From Planctomycetota bacterium (lineage in GTDB: Bacteria > Planctomycetota > B15-G4): 64,000 bases of DNA. A program made the position numbers and the translations under genes. Shown in pieces: positions 44,952-53,338 of this stretch. The notes below the pieces were generated by a model. That model was not told the DNA's origin, searched no databases, and was given only the letters and a program-made list of their open reading frames with translations. The stretch lies in the NCBI GenBank assembly GCA_029259715.1, contig JAJDEP010000005.1:62001-126000 (forward strand). Direction: 5' to 3'. The first letter of the stretch is position 1. Each line of letters opens with the position of its first letter.

Positions 44952-46108
44952 GCGGCGGGCTCCGCTGCGGCCAGGCGCGCGAGCGCGTCGGCGAGGACCC
45001 CGGCCTCGATGCCCTTGCATCCGCCTCCGTGCCCCGGGACGTCGTGGACCAGGAGCAGCCGCCGCGCCTGCCGGGCCGCGGGAGCGATCCACTCCCGCCA
45101 GGCGTCGCCCTTGGACGCATAGGTGCCGATGGCCTTGCACAGCCGCTGCACCGCCACGGGCCACAGGTCGTCCGGTCGTCCCGCGAGGGTGTCGCGGCGT
45201 TCGTCGGGGAGGTCCACGTAGGGATCGTAAGCGAGGGAGGCCCGGTCGTAACCGCGCGGGCCGCGCAGGGCGTCCTGGTGATCGATGATCCGCACCCGGC
45301 CGGCGAGCAGCAGGTTGCGGGCGTGGTAGTCGCGGTGGCAGGTCTCGGTGGGGCGCGCGGCGCAGTCGCCGACGAGTCGGTCGAGTTCGGCGTCGAGGCT
45401 GCGAGCGAGGGCCCTGTCGACGGACGGGGGCGCGGGCGTGTCCCCGGCGGGCGGCGCGGCGGTCGGGGCGAGGGCTGACGCGAGGGTCGGCGCAAGGGGA
45501 GGCGGCAGGTGCAGGGCGCCGGCGGTCGGGCGGCCGGCGTCGAGGTGCGGCAGGGCCGTGCGCACGAAGAGGGTCAACTCGTCGCGCAGGCGGGCCGCAC
45601 CGAGCGCAGGGGTGGGCGACGTGTCGAGGGACAGGGGCGCGATGTCCGCGAGGAGGGCCAGCGCCTCGTCGTAGGCCGCCCCGACGTCGAGCTGCGGGGC
45701 GTCGCCGGCTGCAGACGTGACGGTTGCAGACACGCCGGCGGCGGACGCGACGGCCGCGGCCAGGGTCAGGTCGCCGAGGTCCTCCTGCACGATCCAGCCC
45801 GCCTCGGCCGCGACCGCATAGGTGCGCGGCACCGGCACACCGGCCCGGGCGAGGAGCGCCGTCGCCCGGGCAACGCGCTCGACCTCGGCGGGCGACGTGC
45901 CGGCGGGGAAGCGCATGAGCACGGCGCTCGTCAGATCGCGGGGCGCCTGCGACCCGAGCCCACGGGGGCGCAGCAAGCGCACGAACTCGCGGGCGCTGGC
46001 TTCCGTGGGCAGAGGCTGCCGGGCCGCACAGGCGAGTCGCGGATCGTCGTCGTGCGTTCGCCCCGCGGGGGGCACATCCGGCCGGATCGGGCTCGTTTCG
46101 GCGCTCAT
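44948..46108 (-). CDS. Anomeric sugar kinase of the APH fold (AmgK-like)
   Basis: 386 residues from ATG 46108. The aminoglycoside-phosphotransferase-like catalytic loop is CHRDYHARNLLL, followed by RIIDHQDALRGPRGYDRASLAYDPYV, a pattern characteristic of AmgK kinases (DFQDA..GP..YD..SL..D.Y). AmgK phosphorylates the C1 of MurNAc/GlcNAc, and the neighbouring MurU-like enzyme would then make UDP-MurNAc, bypassing early peptidoglycan synthesis. A Thr/Ala-rich insert (residues about 165-230) is unusual. TAGACT lies 6 nt before the ATG, with no ribosome-binding site. Confidence 0.82.
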   Translation of the reverse strand: MSAETSPIRPDVPPAGRTHDDDPRLACAARQPLPTEASAREFVRLLRPRGLGSQAPRDLTSAVLMRFPAGTSPAEVERVARATALLARAGVPVPRTYAVAAEAGWIVQEDLGDLTLAAAVASAAGVSATVTSAAGDAPQLDVGAAYDEALALLADIAPLSLDTSPTPALGAARLRDELTLFVRTALPHLDAGRPTAGALHLPPPLAPTLASALAPTAAPPAGDTPAPPSVDRALARSLDAELDRLVGDCAARPTETCHRDYHARNLLLAGRVRIIDHQDALRGPRGYDRASLAYDPYVDLPDERRDTLAGRPDDLWPVAVQRLCKAIGTYASKGDAWREWIAPAARQARRLLLVHDVPGHGGGCKGIEAGVLADALARLAAAEPAA

Positions 46109-46114
46109 GCACGC

Positions 46115-46120
46115 AGTCTA
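46115..46120 (-). promoter_or_regulatory. Candidate -10 element of the AmgK-like operon (leaderless)
   Basis: TAGACT on the minus strand, 6 nt before ATG 46108. The -35 region overlaps the divergent promoter of the HEAT-VWA gene and shows no good hexamer. Position implies a leaderless or nearly leaderless mRNA. Confidence 0.4.
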
Positions 46121-46133
46121 TCGGGCTGTTCAG

Positions 46134-46161
46134 GTGACTTCATCGGCGGGAGGGCTAGAGT
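46134..46161 (+). promoter_or_regulatory. Candidate promoter of the HEAT-VWA gene
   Basis: GTGACT at 46134-46139, 16-nt spacer, TAGAGT at 46156-46161, then 7 nt to ATG 46169. The short GAGG before the ATG overlaps where transcription should begin. The region between the two divergent starts is only 60 bp. Confidence 0.4.
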
Positions 46162-46168
46162 AGAGGCC

Positions 46169-47728
46169 ATGCTGCGTCGACCGTCCTCCGGAATCCTCGT
46201 GCTCCTCGCGGGACTGCTGCTCACGCTGCCTGTCCAGGCTGATGACTCCCTGGTCGCCGAGTTCCGCAGCTTCTACGGCAAGGACCGGTCGGAGCGCGAG
46301 CGGGTCGAGGCGGTGCGCGTCCTCGCCGACGTCCACAGCCTGCCGGCGGCCCAGGCCCTGCTGCCCGTGCTCGAGGACGAGTCCTTCGCCGTGCGTCAGG
46401 CGGCCATCGAGACGCTGGGCGCCAACCGCGGCGCCGGCGTGGGCACCTGGCTCATCGAAGAGGTGCTCACCTCCCGCAAGCTGAAGCGCAAGAAGGACGT
46501 GCGCGCGGCGGCCGCCGAAGCCCTGGGGCTGGGCGGTCACAGCGAGGCGCTGGAGGCGTTGAAGGAGCTGTTGGACGACCGCGACGAGCAACTCAAGGTC
46601 GCCGGCGTACGGGCCCTGGGTCACCTGGGCGACGCCTCGGCCTGCCCCGAGCTCTCGACCCTGGCGGGTGACGACGACGCCTTCCTCACCGTCGTGGCCC
46701 TCGACGCCTTGGCCCGCATCGGTTCGGCTGATGGCGCGCGCGACGCGGTGATCGCTGCGGTGAGCCACGCGGACAACCGGGTGCGCGGCCGGGCCATCCG
46801 CGCCGTGCTCGAGTTGCGCCTGAAGGCGGGCGTGCGTCCCCTGATCGAACGTATGCGGGTGGAGACGGGCCGGCTCGCCGGCGACGCCTTCGACGTGCTG
46901 CGCGAGCTGACCCTGCGCAAGTTCCCCGACAGCCCCGACGTGTGGTCAGCCTGGTGGGACCGCAACGAGAACGTGTTCGAGCTGCCCGACCCCGAGCTCG
47001 TCGCGGCGGCCCGCAAGCGGCTGGCCGAGGAGGGCTCCCGTTACGTCGAGGGCAAGAAGTCGTTCCTCGGCGTCGAGACCAAGTCCGAGAACATCATGTT
47101 CGTCATCGACGTCTCGGGCAGCATGGAGACGCGCTTCGACGATCCCGATCGTCTCGCTTCGACGGGGCGCGAGTACGCCTCGTTACAACGGCTCGCCATC
47201 GTCAAGGAAGAGCTGATCGCCACCATCGAAGGCCTCTCGCCTTCGACCTCGTTCAACATCCTCGCGTTCGCCACCGAGGTCGACCCGTGGCGCAAGACCT
47301 CCACCAAGGCCAATGTGCTGCAGAAGAACAACGCCCGGGCGTGGATCGAACGGTTGCAGCCCCTGGGCGGTTCGTCGGCGTCCTTCCGGGCCACGTCGGG
47401 GCTGTCGGTGAGCGACGCCAACGTCGGCGCCACCAACACCCACCTGGCGCTCATGACGGCCCTCGGGGAAGAGGTCGAGGAAGGCGAGCGCCTCGACGGC
47501 TTCGTGCTCGAACCGGGCAACGACATCGACACCATCTTCTTCCTCACCGACGGCGATCCGACCATCGGCAAGACCGTGGACATGCTCGAGATCCGCGGCG
47601 AGGTCTCCCGGGTGAACGCCTACCGGGGTGTGCAGATCCACGTGATCTACGTGGGCGCCGTGGGGGGCAAGGACCTGCAGCTCCTCGCCACCGAGAACGG
47701 CGGGATGTTCGTGAATATCGGGGGGTAG
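46169..47728 (+). CDS. Exported HEAT-repeat and von Willebrand A domain protein
   Basis: 519 residues from ATG 46169. A signal peptide (LVLLAGLLLTLPVQA) is followed by about 230 residues of HEAT/PBS-like repeats (AQALLPVLEDESFAVRQAAIETLG, VRAAAAEALGLGGHSEALEAL). The VWA domain starts near residue 305 with FVIDVSGSMETRF, an intact MIDAS DxSxS, a TNTHLAL threonine site and FFLTDGDPT as third motif. Probably a periplasmic or surface metal-dependent adhesion or scaffold protein. The stop lies just two bases before the structured inverted-repeat element. Confidence 0.88.
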   Translation: MLRRPSSGILVLLAGLLLTLPVQADDSLVAEFRSFYGKDRSERERVEAVRVLADVHSLPAAQALLPVLEDESFAVRQAAIETLGANRGAGVGTWLIEEVLTSRKLKRKKDVRAAAAEALGLGGHSEALEALKELLDDRDEQLKVAGVRALGHLGDASACPELSTLAGDDDAFLTVVALDALARIGSADGARDAVIAAVSHADNRVRGRAIRAVLELRLKAGVRPLIERMRVETGRLAGDAFDVLRELTLRKFPDSPDVWSAWWDRNENVFELPDPELVAAARKRLAEEGSRYVEGKKSFLGVETKSENIMFVIDVSGSMETRFDDPDRLASTGREYASLQRLAIVKEELIATIEGLSPSTSFNILAFATEVDPWRKTSTKANVLQKNNARAWIERLQPLGGSSASFRATSGLSVSDANVGATNTHLALMTALGEEVEEGERLDGFVLEPGNDIDTIFFLTDGDPTIGKTVDMLEIRGEVSRVNAYRGVQIHVIYVGAVGGKDLQLLATENGGMFVNIGG

Positions 47729-47730
47729 GT

Positions 47731-47875
47731 GCCCTCCTCCTGAAACGGGAGGGTCATCGTTCCTCGGGCAGTCCTCGCTCAGCGAGCGTCGCGGGGGCGA
47801 TCCTGCGGTTCGGCCCGCGACCCTCGATCGCTGCGGAATCTCGGCTCGATGACCCTCCCGTTTCTGGAGGAGGGC
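47731..47875. repeat. 145-bp structured element with 29-nt terminal inverted repeats
   Basis: Arms 47731-47759 and 47847-47875 are reverse complements with one mismatch. Each arm is itself an imperfect hairpin (CCCTCCT with GGGAGGG, one G-U). The 87-bp centre holds two more perfect stems: CTCGCT-C-AGCGAG (47774-47786) and TCGCGGG/CCCGCGA (47789-47820). No target-site duplication and no ORF. Reads like a REPIN (paired REP hairpins) or a MITE; a bidirectional terminator between the VWA gene and tRNA-Pro is the plain alternative. The remaining bases to 48007 hold nothing I recognise. Confidence 0.7.
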
Positions 47876-48007
47876 TCGCGAACTCCGAAGGGGCTGGGCA
47901 GGGGCGAATGGACCTCCCGATGCGGTTGCTTCACAGGGAAGGGACGGGCATCATCTGCGGTCCGCCGGAGCACCGGATCCCGCAGGTTGTGGGGCGTCGG
48001 CGGCCGT

Positions 48008-48084
48008 CGGGGTGTGGCTCAGTTTGGTAGAGCGCAGCGTTCGGGACGCTGAGGTCGCTGGTTCGAATCCAGTCACCCCGACCA
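48008..48084 (+). tRNA. tRNA-Pro (anticodon CGG)
   Basis: Complete cloverleaf: acceptor CGGGGTG (48008-48014) pairs with CACCCCG (48074-48080); D-stem GCTC/GAGC; anticodon stem CAGCG/CGCTG with loop TTCGGGA giving anticodon CGG (48042-48044); T-stem GCTGG/CCAGT with loop TTCGAAT. The C1-G72 pair and A73 are the bacterial proline identity elements. CCA is encoded (48082-48084) and is followed by TTTTT. Confidence 0.97.
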
Positions 48085-48102
48085 TTTTTCCACCGACGCG
48101 CC

Positions 48103-49185
48103 TCAGAGCGTGTCGGCGCGGGGGCCGGAGCGTTCGGGTGTGGGGCGCACCAGCAGGGCGACCAGCCCGAGCAGCAGCCCGAAGCCGAAGATGAACACGT
48201 GGCTGCCGACGGCCGAGGCCGCCGCGGCCTGGGCCTCGACGCCGGCGAGGACGAAGCCCGCGGTCCAGCCCGCTTCCCACGAGCCCACGCCGCCGGGAGC
48301 GCTGATGGGCAGGATGCCGGTGAGGTGCAGACCGGTCGCGCCGATGAGCACCTGGACGAAGCCGACCGAAGCGAGGGCCTGCTCGACGCCGCCGGGAGCG
48401 CCGCCGCCCACGGCCATGGCCCGGACGCAGAGGTAGCAGGCGCCGTAGTGCGACAGCCACAGCACGAGCGAGGCGAGGGTCGCGCGCACGAGTCGGGTGC
48501 CGGTGACCGCCGACAGGTGGCGCCCGGTGTCGGCGACGAAGCCACCGATGCGGCCGCTGTCCCAGCCGCGTCGGGTCACCGCACGGGCGAGGGCGGCGGC
48601 GAGGGGGCGCATGACCAGGGCCACGACGACCATGCCCGCCAACACCGCTGCGAGGGTGGGGATGAGGCCGCCTTCGCTCGGCAACCCGAGCAGGTCGCCG
48701 CGGGCCATGGCCAGGCCGGCCGCGAGGAAGGCCAATACCGAGAGCAGGTCGAGGACGCGGCAGACCACGAGGGCGGCGGTGCCCTCGGCGAGCGGGTGAC
48801 CGGCTTCCGCGCGCAACATCAGCGGCAGGGCCGCCTCCCCCGAGCGCAGCGGCAGCAGCAGGTTGAACACGTTGTGCCGGGCCGAGATGGAGGCCAGGTG
48901 CAGCATCGACAGTGGCCGCGGTGCGTCGGGGCCACCTTCCGCGTCGGCGCCCTCAGCGCGGGCACCGCCCGTGCGGGCACCGCCCCCGACGATGCCGAGC
49001 AGCACCCCCAGGCGCACGGCCCGGCCGGCGTAGGTGAAGGCGTAGAGACCGAAGGCCCCGGCCAGGTGACCCCAGGACAGGCCGGTGAGCGCATCGGCCA
49101 CGGCCCGTCCGTCGAGGTCGGTGCTGGTGATGACGAGCACCAGCAGCACCGCGGCGACCAAGAGCATGACGCCGACGCGCTTCAA
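48103..49185 (-). CDS. Lysylphosphatidylglycerol synthetase TM-region-like (UPF0104) membrane protein
   Basis: 360 residues from TTG 49185, chosen because CTCCC on the plus strand (49192-49196) gives GGGAG six nt upstream; ATG 49167 is the alternative. About eight TM helices with family motifs: SARHNVFNLLLPLRSGEAALPLML near residue 120 and GILPISAPGGVGSWEAGWTAG near residue 300, the second being the glycine-rich loop of the LPG_synthase_TM/AglD-type family. Such proteins are flippase-like or partners in lipid and glycan biosynthesis. An Ala/Gly/Glu-rich loop after TM2 is low-complexity. Divergent from an O-antigen ligase-like gene, hinting at a shared envelope role. Confidence 0.82.
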   Translation of the reverse strand: MKRVGVMLLVAAVLLVLVITSTDLDGRAVADALTGLSWGHLAGAFGLYAFTYAGRAVRLGVLLGIVGGGARTGGARAEGADAEGGPDAPRPLSMLHLASISARHNVFNLLLPLRSGEAALPLMLRAEAGHPLAEGTAALVVCRVLDLLSVLAFLAAGLAMARGDLLGLPSEGGLIPTLAAVLAGMVVVALVMRPLAAALARAVTRRGWDSGRIGGFVADTGRHLSAVTGTRLVRATLASLVLWLSHYGACYLCVRAMAVGGGAPGGVEQALASVGFVQVLIGATGLHLTGILPISAPGGVGSWEAGWTAGFVLAGVEAQAAAASAVGSHVFIFGFGLLLGLVALLVRPTPERSGPRADTL

Positions 49186-49297
49186 GAGCGGCTCCCGTCG
49201 GCGCCTGTGCCGCGAGGAAAGAGGACGCCTGGGCCGGCCATGGGCGAAGCATAGCCCAACGCCACGGGGGCTCGGCAGGCCGGTCGGGGGGCACTTG

Positions 49298-49327
49298 TTG
49301 GTGCGACCGGCCCGGCGTGCGCACAAT
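49298..49327 (+). promoter_or_regulatory. Candidate promoter of the O-antigen ligase-like gene (leaderless)
   Basis: TTGGTG at 49298-49303, 18-nt spacer, CACAAT at 49322-49327, then 6 nt to ATG 49334. No Shine-Dalgarno sequence lies between, consistent with transcription starting at the ATG. Confidence 0.4.
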
Positions 49328-49333
49328 GCGCCC

Positions 49334-51478
49334 ATGGCCGAGAGCCCCACGTCGTCTCTACGCCGCGCCCTGGTCGCGGCGACGCTGGCGGTTCCGCTGG
49401 TCGTCGACCCGTTCGGCCAGGACACCGGCGGCGTCAAGTTCGCGATCCTCACCCTGTGCGGCCTGGTCGCCTTGCTGGTGAAGGGCCTGGAGATCTTCGG
49501 CGGGCGTCCGAGCCCGAGCCGGGCCCGGGGGCCGGGGCTGAGCGTGCTGGCCCTGGCGACCTGGGCCTTCCTTTCGGTGGGCTGGGCCGAGAACGATGAC
49601 CTGGCCATCACCCGCGCCGTGGCCCTGCTCGGGATGTTCGGGGTGATCTGGGGTGTGCGCGAGTCGGTGGGCGGCATCACCGGCGTGCGCCGCTGGATCG
49701 CCGCCATGTCCGTGGTCGCCCTGGCGGCCGCGCTGTACGACTCGTGGAGCATCGCCCAGGCGGCCGGCACGCTGGCGCCGACCGAGGTCAAGTACGCGTC
49801 GTCGCTGTTCGTGCACAACAACATGGCGGCGAGCTACGCCGTGGTGGCCGCGCCGCCCATGCTGGCCATGGCCCTGGGCGCGGGCAGTCGCCTGCGCGGA
49901 CTGATCTGGCTCGTGCCCTTCGCGGCCCTCGCGTACTACCTCGATGTGCTCGGCAGCCGCGCCGGCCTGCTCTCACTGGGCGTGGGCGTGGGCGTGGTGG
50001 TGCTGTGCTTCCTGCTGCGCCGTCGGCTGCTCACCTGGCGCCCGGGCGCGGGCAAGCTGCCCTACTTCCTCGCCGTGCTGGTGCTGGCCGGCGCGCTCCT
50101 GCCGCTCAGCGAGACGGCCCGCGGCGTGGTCAAGGACGGCTTCTACCGCTTCCTCGCCACCAGCGAAGTCTCGCTGCACGACGCGAGCTTCCGCACGCAG
50201 ATCTGGCGCAAGACCATGGGCTTCGTCGGCGAGCAGCCGCTGCGGGGCGTGGGGGCCGGCAACTTCGCGGTGGAGTACGCCCGCCACGACCGCCTGCACG
50301 TCACCAAGCCCCACGCCCACAACGACGCGCTACACGTGCTGGCCGAGTTGGGCATGCCGGGGCTGTTCCTGTTCCTGACCATGCTCTCGACGGCGGCCTG
50401 GATCCTGGTGCGGGTGCTGGCGGCCCGAGCGCCGGGGGAGGGCTTCGCGCCGGCCGCCGGGTTGTTGGGCAGCCTGGTGGTGTTCGTCGTGGCGGGATTC
50501 TTCGAGATCCCCTTCGGCTTGGCGACGACGGCGGGGTACCTGTGCCTGGTGTTCGGACTGGCGGCGGTGCTCGACGGACCCGACCGCCTCGCCGTGAGCA
50601 GCCGGGCCATGCGCTGGCCGCTGGGGGCCGCGCTCGTGCTGGTCGCCGTGCCGCCCCTGATCTACACGGTGGCGCGCCTGCCGGGCAGCTACCACCTGAA
50701 TCTGGCCGCGTCGCACGCCGACAGCGATCCGTCCATGGCCCGCCAACACCTGCGCGCCGCGACGGCCCTCGAGACGGGGTCCGACGTGCCGTGGCAACGC
50801 CTGGGCCGGCTCGAGCTGAACCAGGGTGACGGCGAGGCCGCGCTCGAAGCCTTCCGGTCGGCGCGGGAGCTGTGGCCCCACGGTGCCGAGTATCCCGAGC
50901 TGGAGGGCGACGCCCTCATGGCGGCGGGGCGCTACGACGAGGCGGTGGACGCGTTCGGTGAGTCCCTCGAGGTCGCGCCCAACCGCATCATCCCGCTCTT
51001 CAAGCGGGTCGAGGCGTTGCAACGGGCCGGGCGGCACCGCGAGGGCGTCGACCTGCTCACCTACCAGTTCGCCTCGAACCCGCTGATCGACATCGAAGTG
51101 ATCCGGGGCCTGGCCTGGGCCTGGCGCGTCTACGCAGAGACCCTCGCATCGGGCACCGACGAGTGGGTCACGGCCACGGCGGCGGCGCGGCACTTCTTCG
51201 CGCTCTCCATCCAGGACGGTGACCCGGCCCGCCACGACGAGTTCTACGAGGCCTTCGCCTTCCTGACCCACCGGCTGCAGACCGAGGCGGTGCCCGGCGA
51301 TGTGAAGGCCTCCCTCGATCGCTGGTGGCGCGCCTACTACGACGTGTGGCTGGTGGAGAACGGCTGGGACATGCCCTTCAGTGCCCTCTACACCTCCATG
51401 GGCGACGACGGCGAGAAGCTGTTCCCGGGCTGGATCGAGCCCTTGGGGCCGCCACCGCCCCGGTCGATGCGGCACTAG
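49334..51478 (+). CDS. O-antigen ligase/polymerase-like membrane protein with TPR tail
   Basis: 714 residues from ATG 49334. About eleven TM helices (residues 12-430) with the Wzy_C/O-antigen-ligase periplasmic loop: FRTQIWRKTMGFVGEQPLRGVGAGNFAVEY, then the conserved His in KPHAHNDALHVLAELG. The soluble C-terminal part (about 460-714) has TPR-like helices (ASHADSDPSMARQHLRAATAL, GRYDEAVDAFGESLEV). Joins or polymerises glycan on a lipid carrier at the periplasmic face, or glycosylates proteins; members with a TPR tail include PglL-like enzymes. An intrinsic terminator follows. Confidence 0.88.
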   Translation: MAESPTSSLRRALVAATLAVPLVVDPFGQDTGGVKFAILTLCGLVALLVKGLEIFGGRPSPSRARGPGLSVLALATWAFLSVGWAENDDLAITRAVALLGMFGVIWGVRESVGGITGVRRWIAAMSVVALAAALYDSWSIAQAAGTLAPTEVKYASSLFVHNNMAASYAVVAAPPMLAMALGAGSRLRGLIWLVPFAALAYYLDVLGSRAGLLSLGVGVGVVVLCFLLRRRLLTWRPGAGKLPYFLAVLVLAGALLPLSETARGVVKDGFYRFLATSEVSLHDASFRTQIWRKTMGFVGEQPLRGVGAGNFAVEYARHDRLHVTKPHAHNDALHVLAELGMPGLFLFLTMLSTAAWILVRVLAARAPGEGFAPAAGLLGSLVVFVVAGFFEIPFGLATTAGYLCLVFGLAAVLDGPDRLAVSSRAMRWPLGAALVLVAVPPLIYTVARLPGSYHLNLAASHADSDPSMARQHLRAATALETGSDVPWQRLGRLELNQGDGEAALEAFRSARELWPHGAEYPELEGDALMAAGRYDEAVDAFGESLEVAPNRIIPLFKRVEALQRAGRHREGVDLLTYQFASNPLIDIEVIRGLAWAWRVYAETLASGTDEWVTATAAARHFFALSIQDGDPARHDEFYEAFAFLTHRLQTEAVPGDVKASLDRWWRAYYDVWLVENGWDMPFSALYTSMGDDGEKLFPGWIEPLGPPPPRSMRH

Positions 51479-51561
51479 GCCGCGGGCGGAGAATCCCGGG
51501 GCCGTTCAAGTCGCCCCCCTCCGATCCCGAAGGTCTCGGTACTCCTCCTTCTCTTCTCTCG

Positions 51562-51604
51562 CCCGGGTCGGTGGGGGCTGGTCCCCCGCCGTCCCGGGTT
51601 TTTT
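51562..51604 (+). terminator. Rho-independent terminator
   Basis: CCCGGG base stem, one T/T mismatch, CGG/CCG, a T-G wobble and GGGGG/CCCCC around a 5-nt loop, directly followed by TTTTTT. Ends transcription of the O-antigen ligase-like gene, 84 nt after its stop, and precedes the guaB promoter by 54 nt. The clearest intrinsic terminator in the window. Confidence 0.85.
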
Positions 51605-51658
51605 CGTGCCGGGGAGGGGCGGGAAAGCACCGGGACACGGGGAAGGCCGGGCGATGGG

Positions 51659-51687
51659 TTGATTGAGAAGGGCTTTGGGTTTCCAAT
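51659..51687 (+). promoter_or_regulatory. Candidate promoter of guaB-guaA (leaderless)
   Basis: TTGATT at 51659-51664, exact 17-nt spacer, TCCAAT at 51682-51687, then 6 nt to ATG 51694. There is no Shine-Dalgarno sequence at a usable distance, so a leaderless transcript explains the start well. It leaves no room for a purine riboswitch after the transcription start. Confidence 0.55.
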
Positions 51688-51693
51688 TGCCCG

Positions 51694-53274
51694 ATGGAAA
51701 CCAAGAGTCGCCCGCAGCAGGGACGCCGAGACGATTCGTCGGCGTCGGCATCGCGCGAAACGGGCACGCGCCATTCCGCTTCCGCCTCAGCCGGGACGTC
51801 CGGCGAGGGCCTGCCCACGGCCGAGGAGCGCATCCTCTCGGATGGGCTGACCTTCGACGACGTGCTGCTCGTGCCGCGTCGCAGCGAAGTGCTGCCGAGT
51901 TCGGTGAGCACGGCCACGCAACTCACGCGCCGCGTGCGGCTGAACATCCCGCTGCTCTCGGCGGCCATGGACACTGTGACCGAGTCGTCGCTGGCCATCG
52001 CCCTGGCTCAGGCCGGCGGCATGGGCATCATCCACAAGAACCTCTCGCCCGCCGAACAGGTGCGAGAGGTGCAGAAGGTCAAGCGCTCGGCCCACGGCAT
52101 CATCACCGACCCGGTGACGTTGCCGCCCGACGCGACCATCGGCCAGGCGCGCGAGATCATGACGCGCCAAAACATCTCGGGCCTGCCCATCATCGAGAAC
52201 GAACGGGTGGTGGGCATCCTCACCAACCGCGACCTGCGCTTCCATCGCACCGACGACACGATCATCCGCGACGTGATGACCAAGGAGCTGGTCACGGCCC
52301 CGCCGGGCACCGAGCTCGAGAAGGCCAAGGACCTGCTGCACGGCAACAAGATCGAGAAGCTGTTGCTGATGCACGAGGACGGGCGACTCGCGGGATTGAT
52401 CACCATGCGCGACATCAACCAGACCGCGCGCTGGCCCGACGCCTGTCGTGACGGGGGCGGCCGCCTGCGCGTGGGCGCGGCGGTGGGGGTGCACGAGCTG
52501 GACCGGGTCGAGGCCCTGGTGGCGGCGGACGTCGACGTGATCGTCGTCGACACGGCCCACGGTCACTCCAGCAACGTCATGAAGACCGTGGCGGACATCA
52601 AGTCGTCGTTCGACATCGACGTCATCGCCGGCAACATCGCCACGGCGGAGGCGGCCGAGGACCTCATCGCCGCCGGCGCCGACGCGCTGAAAGTCGGCAT
52701 CGGGCCCGGCTCCATCTGCACCACCCGGGTGGTGGCCGGCGTGGGTGTGCCGCAGCTCACGGCCATCAGCAACGTGGTGGCCGTGGCCACGCCCAAGGGC
52801 GTGCCGGTCATCGCCGATGGCGGCATCCGTCTGAGCGGCGACGTGGTCAAGGCCCTCGCCTGCGGCGCCAGCTCGGTCATGATCGGCGCGCTCTTCGCCG
52901 GCCTCGACGAGAGCCCCGGCGAGCGCGTGCTCTACAAGGGGCGGGCCTACAAGACCGTGCGCGGCATGGGCTCGCTCGGCGCCATGGCCGCCGGCAGCAA
53001 GGACCGCTACGGCCAGAGCGACGTGGCCGACAGCGACAAGCTCGTGCCCGAGGGGGTCGAGGGGCTGGTGCCCTACAAGGGGCCGCTCGCGCCGTTCGTG
53101 TATCAGATCGTCGGCGGCCTGCGCTCCGGGATGGGCTACGTCGGCGTCGACAACCTGCCCGACATGGCGCGCCACGCGCGCTTCACCCGCGTCACCTCGG
53201 CGGGCCTGCGCGAGAGCCACCCGCACGACATCGAGATCACCAAGGAATCGCCCAACTACCAGGCCGGCGCATGA
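51694..53274 (+). CDS. guaB: IMP dehydrogenase
   Basis: 526 residues. The usual family start ([27 protein letters not shown]) is preceded by about 40 extra residues rich in Ser, Ala and Arg, with no alternative start codon nearer. A CBS pair lies at about 135-250 ([38 protein letters not shown]). The catalytic Cys loop is [16 protein letters not shown], and the flap has [17 protein letters not shown]. Oxidises IMP to XMP with NAD+, the committed step to GMP. Followed by guaA after 64 bp. Confidence 0.97.
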   Translation: METKSRPQQGRRDDSSASASRETGTRHSASASAGTSGEGLPTAEERILSDGLTFDDVLLVPRRSEVLPSSVSTATQLTRRVRLNIPLLSAAMDTVTESSLAIALAQAGGMGIIHKNLSPAEQVREVQKVKRSAHGIITDPVTLPPDATIGQAREIMTRQNISGLPIIENERVVGILTNRDLRFHRTDDTIIRDVMTKELVTAPPGTELEKAKDLLHGNKIEKLLLMHEDGRLAGLITMRDINQTARWPDACRDGGGRLRVGAAVGVHELDRVEALVAADVDVIVVDTAHGHSSNVMKTVADIKSSFDIDVIAGNIATAEAAEDLIAAGADALKVGIGPGSICTTRVVAGVGVPQLTAISNVVAVATPKGVPVIADGGIRLSGDVVKALACGASSVMIGALFAGLDESPGERVLYKGRAYKTVRGMGSLGAMAAGSKDRYGQSDVADSDKLVPEGVEGLVPYKGPLAPFVYQIVGGLRSGMGYVGVDNLPDMARHARFTRVTSAGLRESHPHDIEITKESPNYQAGA

Positions 53275-53338
53275 CGCGCCGCGCCCCGACCGTGCCAACG
53301 CCCACACCCGCGCACGACCCCTCCCGACAGGACGCTCC

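Noticed and set aside
47876-48007. Integration (att) site near tRNA-Pro
   Set aside because: No integrase, phage or island genes and no repeat of the tRNA 3' end visible downstream in the window.
51479-51693. Purine riboswitch or attenuator upstream of guaB
   Set aside because: The hairpin with T-run closes the upstream gene, and the candidate guaB promoter lies after it with a start at the ATG. No purine-riboswitch core is visible.
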